A stretch of 64,000 bases of DNA from Pseudomonas monteilii (lineage in GTDB: Bacteria; Pseudomonadota; Gammaproteobacteria; Pseudomonadales; Pseudomonadaceae), in assembly GCA_001534745.1 (NCBI GenBank), contig CP013997.1, positions 4,464,001 through 4,528,000 on the forward strand, in the 5' to 3' direction. The translations under genes were made by a program, and so were the position numbers. Under the pieces are notes generated by a model. The model ran no database searches and had not been told where the DNA came from. It worked only from the letters and a program-made list of their open reading frames with translations. Positions 62,001-64,000 of this stretch are shown piece after piece. The stretch's first letter is position 1; every line of letters begins with the position of its first letter.

Positions 62001-64000
62001 CAGGGGTGCCCGTCTCGTCGGTGACGGTCGTGGTGCGGGTTTCACCGCCCAGGGTCAGCTTCTCGAAGTTGTCGCCGCCGCTGACCGAAACCAGCTTGTT
62101 GACGATGTCGGCTTGACCGCCGGTGTATACGTCGTCCTTCGCCACGATGGTCGCGGTGCCAGTGGTGCTGCCCGCAGGTACCTTGACCACGGTGCCGTCG
62201 GTCAGGGTGAAGGTCAGGCCGTTGTGGCCACTGACCGGCAGACCTTGGGCGTTGGTCAGGGTCACGGTGTAAGTGACCTGACCGCCTTCGGTGACGGTGG
62301 TCTTGTCGGCCGTCAGCGTCGCCACGACTTCGCTGGTGGTATCGGTGATCTGCAGCGTGGCTGGTGTGGTGCTCAGTTGCAGGTTTTCGAAGCCTTTGTT
62401 GCCGGCATCGACTGCGCTCTGCACGCCCAGCTTCACGGTTTCGCCGTCTTTGAAGACGTCGTCGCCTTGTGCGGCCAGGGTGTAGGTCGCCGTGGTCGCA
62501 CCCGCTTTCACAGTCACGGTAGCGCCGTTGCTGAGTGTGACGTTGAGGTCACGCTCCAGCGTGCGGTTGAGGGTGACGGTGAAGGTCGCTGGCTGGTTCT
62601 CGTTGACGCTGGTCTGGTCGGCAGTGATGCCCACGGTGACCAGATCGCCGCCGTTCGAGGTACCGGTACCGCCTGGGTTGCCAGGGGTGCCCGTCTCGTC
62701 GGTGACGGTCGTGGTGCGGGTTTCGCCGCCCAGGGTCAGCTTCTCGAAGTTGTCGCCGCCGCTGACCGAAACCAGCTTGTTGACGATGTCGGCTTGGCCA
62801 CCGGTGTACACGTCGTCCTTGGCAGTCACGACGACGCTACCGCTGGCGTTACCGTTGGCGATCACGACCTTGCTGCCGTCGCTGAGGGTGAAGGTCAATC
62901 CACCATGGCCTGTCACCGGCAGCCCTTGGGCGTTGCTGAGGGTCACGGTGTAGGTGACCTGACCGCCTTCGGTGACGGTCGTCTTGTCAGCCGTCAAGGT
63001 CGCCACGACCTCGTTGGTGGTGTCGAGAATCTGCAGGGATGCCTGGGTGGCATCGATCTGCAGGTTTTCGAAGCCTTTGCCACCGGCATCGACAGCGGAC
63101 TTCACGCCCAGCTGAACAGTCTGACCGTCCTTGAAGACGTCATCGCCTTGAGCCGCCAGGGTGTAGGTGGCTGTCGTGGCGCCGGCCTTGACGGTGACGA
63201 CACTGCCATTGGTCAAGGTGACGTTCAGATCACGCTCGAGCGCGCGGTTGATCGTGACCGTGAAGGTCGCGGCCTTGTCTTCGGTCACCGACGGCTGATC
63301 GGCCGTGATGCCCACGGCAACGAGGTCGCCACTGTTTGGTGTACCGGTACTGCCCGGGTTGCCTGGCGTACCAGCCTCATCGGTGACCGTGGTGCACGTG
63401 CTGCCCGAGGTCGACAGCTTCTCGAAGACGTTGCCACCGGTAATGCCGGTGATCGACTTGATGATGCTTGCCTGACCACCGACGTAGACGTCGTCGGCCG
63501 TGGTCAGTACGTAAGTGCCGCTCGCCTTGCCAGCTTCGATGGTGACGACACCACCGCCTTCCAGCGTGAAGGTCATGCCTTTGTGGCCAGTGACCGGCAG
63601 ACCGTCCTTGCTGATCAGGGTCACGGTGTAGGTGATCTGACCGCCTTCGGTGACGGTGGTCTTGTCGGCCGTCAGTGTCGCCACGACTTCGTTGATCGTA
63701 TCGGTAATCTGCAGCGTTGCTGGGGTAGTGCTCAGTTGCAGGTTCTCGAAGCCTTTGCCGCCCGCATCGACCGCGCTCTGCACGCCCAGCTTCACGGTTT
63801 CGCCGTCTTTGAAGACGTCGTCACCTTGAGCGGCCAGGGTGTAGGTCGCCGTGGTCGCGCCTGCTTTCACGGTCACGGTATCGCCGTTGCTGAGGGTGAC
63901 GTTGAGATCACGCTCCAGCGTACGGTTGATCGTGACGGTGAAGGTCGCTGGCTGGTTCTCGTTGACGCTGGTCTGGTCTGCGGTGATGCCGACAGTGACC
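56005..64000 (-). CDS. giant LapA-like RTX adhesin, C-terminal part
   Basis: At least 2660 residues of a cell-surface adhesin; the frame is open to the right edge, so the N-terminus is missing. In protein order there are tandem repeats of about 227 residues (nt 64000 to about 59330), a Calx-beta-like unit (about 59330-58980), a PA14-like module (about 58400-58140) and a von Willebrand A domain with the MIDAS motif DTSGSMG (about 57600-57100). RTX nonapeptides such as [15 protein letters not shown] (about 56720-56300) and a C-terminal type I secretion signal follow. It should be exported by a LapBCE-type system and hold cells in biofilms. The retention and LapG-cleavage region would lie off window. 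Confidence 0.92.
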   Translation of the reverse strand, partial: VTVGITADQTSVNENQPATFTVTINRTLERDLNVTLSNGDTVTVKAGATTATYTLAAQGDDVFKDGETVKLGVQSAVDAGGKGFENLQLSTTPATLQITDTINEVVATLTADKTTVTEGGQITYTVTLISKDGLPVTGHKGMTFTLEGGGVVTIEAGKASGTYVLTTADDVYVGGQASIIKSITGITGGNVFEKLSTSGSTCTTVTDEAGTPGNPGSTGTPNSGDLVAVGITADQPSVTEDKAATFTVTINRALERDLNVTLTNGSVVTVKAGATTATYTLAAQGDDVFKDGQTVQLGVKSAVDAGGKGFENLQIDATQASLQILDTTNEVVATLTADKTTVTEGGQVTYTVTLSNAQGLPVTGHGGLTFTLSDGSKVVIANGNASGSVVVTAKDDVYTGGQADIVNKLVSVSGGDNFEKLTLGGETRTTTVTDETGTPGNPGGTGTSNGGDLVTVGITADQTSVNENQPATFTVTLNRTLERDLNVTLSNGATVTVKAGATTATYTLAAQGDDVFKDGETVKLGVQSAVDAGNKGFENLQLSTTPATLQITDTTSEVVATLTADKTTVTEGGQVTYTVTLTNAQGLPVSGHNGLTFTLTDGTVVKVPAGSTTGTATIVAKDDVYTGGQADIVNKLVSVSGGDNFEKLTLGGETRTTTVTDETGTPGNPGGTGTSNGGDLVTVGITADQTSVNENQPATFTVTLNRTLERDLNVTLTNGGVVTVKAGATTATYTLAAQGDDVFKDGETVKLGVQSAVDAGGKGFENLQLSTTPATLQITDTTSEVVATLTADKTTVTEGGQVTYTVTLTNAQGLPVSGHNGLTFTLTDGTVVKVPAGSTTGTATIVAKDDVYTGGQADIVNKLVSVSGGDNFEKLTLGGETRTTTVTDETGTPGNPGGTGTSNGGDLVTVGITADQTSVNENQPATFTVALNRTLERDLNVTLSNGATVTVKAGATTATYTLAAQGDDVFKDGETVKLGVQSAVDAGNKGFENLQLSTTPATLQITDTTSEVVATLTADKTTVTEGGQVTYTVTLTNAQGLPVSGHNGLTFTLTDGTVVKIPAGSTSGTATIVAKDDVYTGGQADIVNKLVSVSGGDNFEKLTLGGETRTTTVTDEPGSGTTGSNNQGDKVLVTITSNGDVDESQAPAFTVKVNQILDRDLTVTLTNGASVVIAAGQTQAQYKAPIQGDDVFKDAGSLTVGIKDAAVTGKAFENLQLGDAATVQISDTVSEVIATLTVDKTSVIEGNTFNYTVTLTNAQGLPVSGHNGLTFTLSDGTKVFLAAGSATGTTQVTAPDDVFIGGHATIVNKLVTVAGGDIFEKLTMSQDEVFTSVKDEPGSGTTGSTNQGDKVSVTIVSNGDVNETEQPSFTIKVSQKLDQALTVTLSNGAQVVIDAGQTQAIYKAPIQGEDVFKDAGSLTLSVKDAAVVGKSFENLDINSSATVQISDTINEVVATLTADKTTVTEGGQVTYTVTLTNAQGLPVGGHSGLTFTLTDGTLLKVAAGSTTGTVTIVAKDDAYVGGQADIVNKLASVSGGEVFEKLTLGGETRTTTVTDEPAGQGDLTSLTLSGDASVIEGGTAHYTLNLTNPSKSEVTVTLTYSGTATNGQDYTGVTTVKIPANASSVGFDIKTIDDQLVEGAENFVVKVTSATGGGFENLAIDASKSSITTTIIDNDNAPVSTGGAVTGVEDTDYVFTWDNFKVTDADGNTGLSVSISKLPDLGALKFFNGTAWVDVTLNQTVSQADIGKGYLKFVPLANQSGVDGYGGSGVGNKQADYAQVKFKPFDGTNVGTEATMKIDIAPVADKPTLSIASNNVNSLGLTKESWTTLKGLGNDGNGITGEALKTVFANSGSANRSETTTNVQSDSSVTAQTGSKTSGLLYLEAGKVYTFSGVADDSLYVTIGGKGVVNATWGGGGSISGSFTPTTSGYYPIEVYHANQSGPGSYDLNIKVGSGAVTDLSSTNIPMYQSLSDMAGAGLTPSDVHTNASGQTYYDGYKLNEGPENGSVKLVGIGTALTDTDGSESLSVKLSGIPAGAVLSDNAGHSVTVGSAAVDVTGWNLSNLAIKPPAYYSGQFDVKVTSMSSENVGGSTAINEGTLKVTVYADTYTATNLTTGNDTYNAGTGSDIVVADVSGLRVIAGKSYNLAFIVDTSGSMGQTGVDAAKKSLETVFMKLAESVKGSMSGTVNVLLVDFATQVKSTVSVTLNDAGLATLKNALSTMASDGLTNYEDAFKTTANWFQNLKNAGSTGTNQTYFITDGQPTAYQTGEDSNPTLTSSGITLDTYLSTYGYQPGGSIAGRYFDNGNTYVSVNNGVLTVDVKQYWLFSSYMKTVLKGELHAEGNGGFELSSTAGTGSPSDSATVNSQGSFKLLSDLSNVEAIGLNSDINANDLKPYDSDQTPQTNIDPSQLADAILSHTEPTTPGNDTVNGGDGNDILFGDLVTFNGVTGTGVEALQGYVAGKLGVDASGVDARLMHKYVSEHYNEFDVSRTNDGGDLLNGGNGNDILFGQGGDDKLYGGKGNDILLGGNGNDLLDGGEGDDLLIGGKGNDTLTGGTGADTFIWRAGDTGNDVIKDFKASEGDRIDLRDLLQGEKASTIDNFLKISTVDGSSTLQVSSEGKLNAAGGLANADVSIKLEGVNWSTSSINSLISGADPTIKIDNSNN
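59330..64000 (-). repeat. 681-bp tandem repeats in the adhesin gene
   Basis: The motif ending ttgtc recurs at 60941, 61622, 62303 and 62984, exactly 681 bp apart, and again at 63662 (678 bp). Each unit encodes about 227 residues with [44 protein letters not shown] and [14 protein letters not shown]. The copies between about 60650 and 62990 are nearly identical. More diverged units lie nearer the C-terminus (59330-60650). Confidence 0.95.

Overview
The window is GC-rich bacterial chromosome from a Pseudomonas, most likely of the P. putida group. The reasons are the spu polyamine cluster, the putida-type REP core (GCGGGCAAGCCCGC) and the order gcvHT - fbp - ubiI/ubiH/pepP - zapA/6S RNA - ubiD - rho - trxA - ppx/ppk - hemB. 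From memory this resembles the KT2440 chromosome; I could not align it.

Layout. 1-8.7 kb: polyamine uptake and catabolism. spuB, spuC, spuD, spuE, spuF and the start of spuG lie on the minus strand, and spuI diverges on the plus strand. 8.8-14.4 kb: a tRNA-Arg(CCG) followed by an accessory segment with an ATP-grasp ligase, an MFS exporter, a degenerate IS5-type transposase and a second, divergent leuA. 14.8-27.9 kb: mostly core genes. These are gcvH/gcvT without gcvP, an Fbp-type iron transporter with a REP pair and a 159-bp MITE-like element, ubiquinone hydroxylases, pepP, ygfB, a zapB-like gene, zapA, 6S RNA, 5-formyl-THF cyclo-ligase, an EVE protein, a FliL-like protein and a ChaC-like protein. 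28.4-32.2 kb: a VasX-like type VI effector with a probable immunity partner. 32.3-34.7 kb: a ferredoxin reductase and ubiD.

34.7-46.3 kb: an accessory block between ubiD and rho. It holds a LysR regulator, a divergent isocitrate lyase/PEP mutase-family enzyme, and a plus-strand set: ZapE-like ATPase, TauE/SafE permease, HpaB-type flavin oxygenase, Rieske oxygenase, class III aminotransferase, SidA/PvdA-type N-hydroxylase, DAO-type oxidase, PaiB-like FMN protein and tautomerase. I do not recognise this combination as a known pathway. Palindromes centred on GGATCC, close or identical to the operator of VanR-type GntR repressors, precede zapE-like, the permease gene and the distant second leuA. 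They suggest one regulon.

46.3-64 kb: rho, trxA, ppx/ppk (convergent, overlapping in a 16-bp palindrome), hemB, dedA, elbB, a UPF0178 gene and a small conserved gene. Last comes the 3' part of a giant LapA-like RTX adhesin with 681-bp tandem repeats, running off the right edge.

The best candidate for an undescribed system is the ubiD-rho block together with the operator-linked second leuA.
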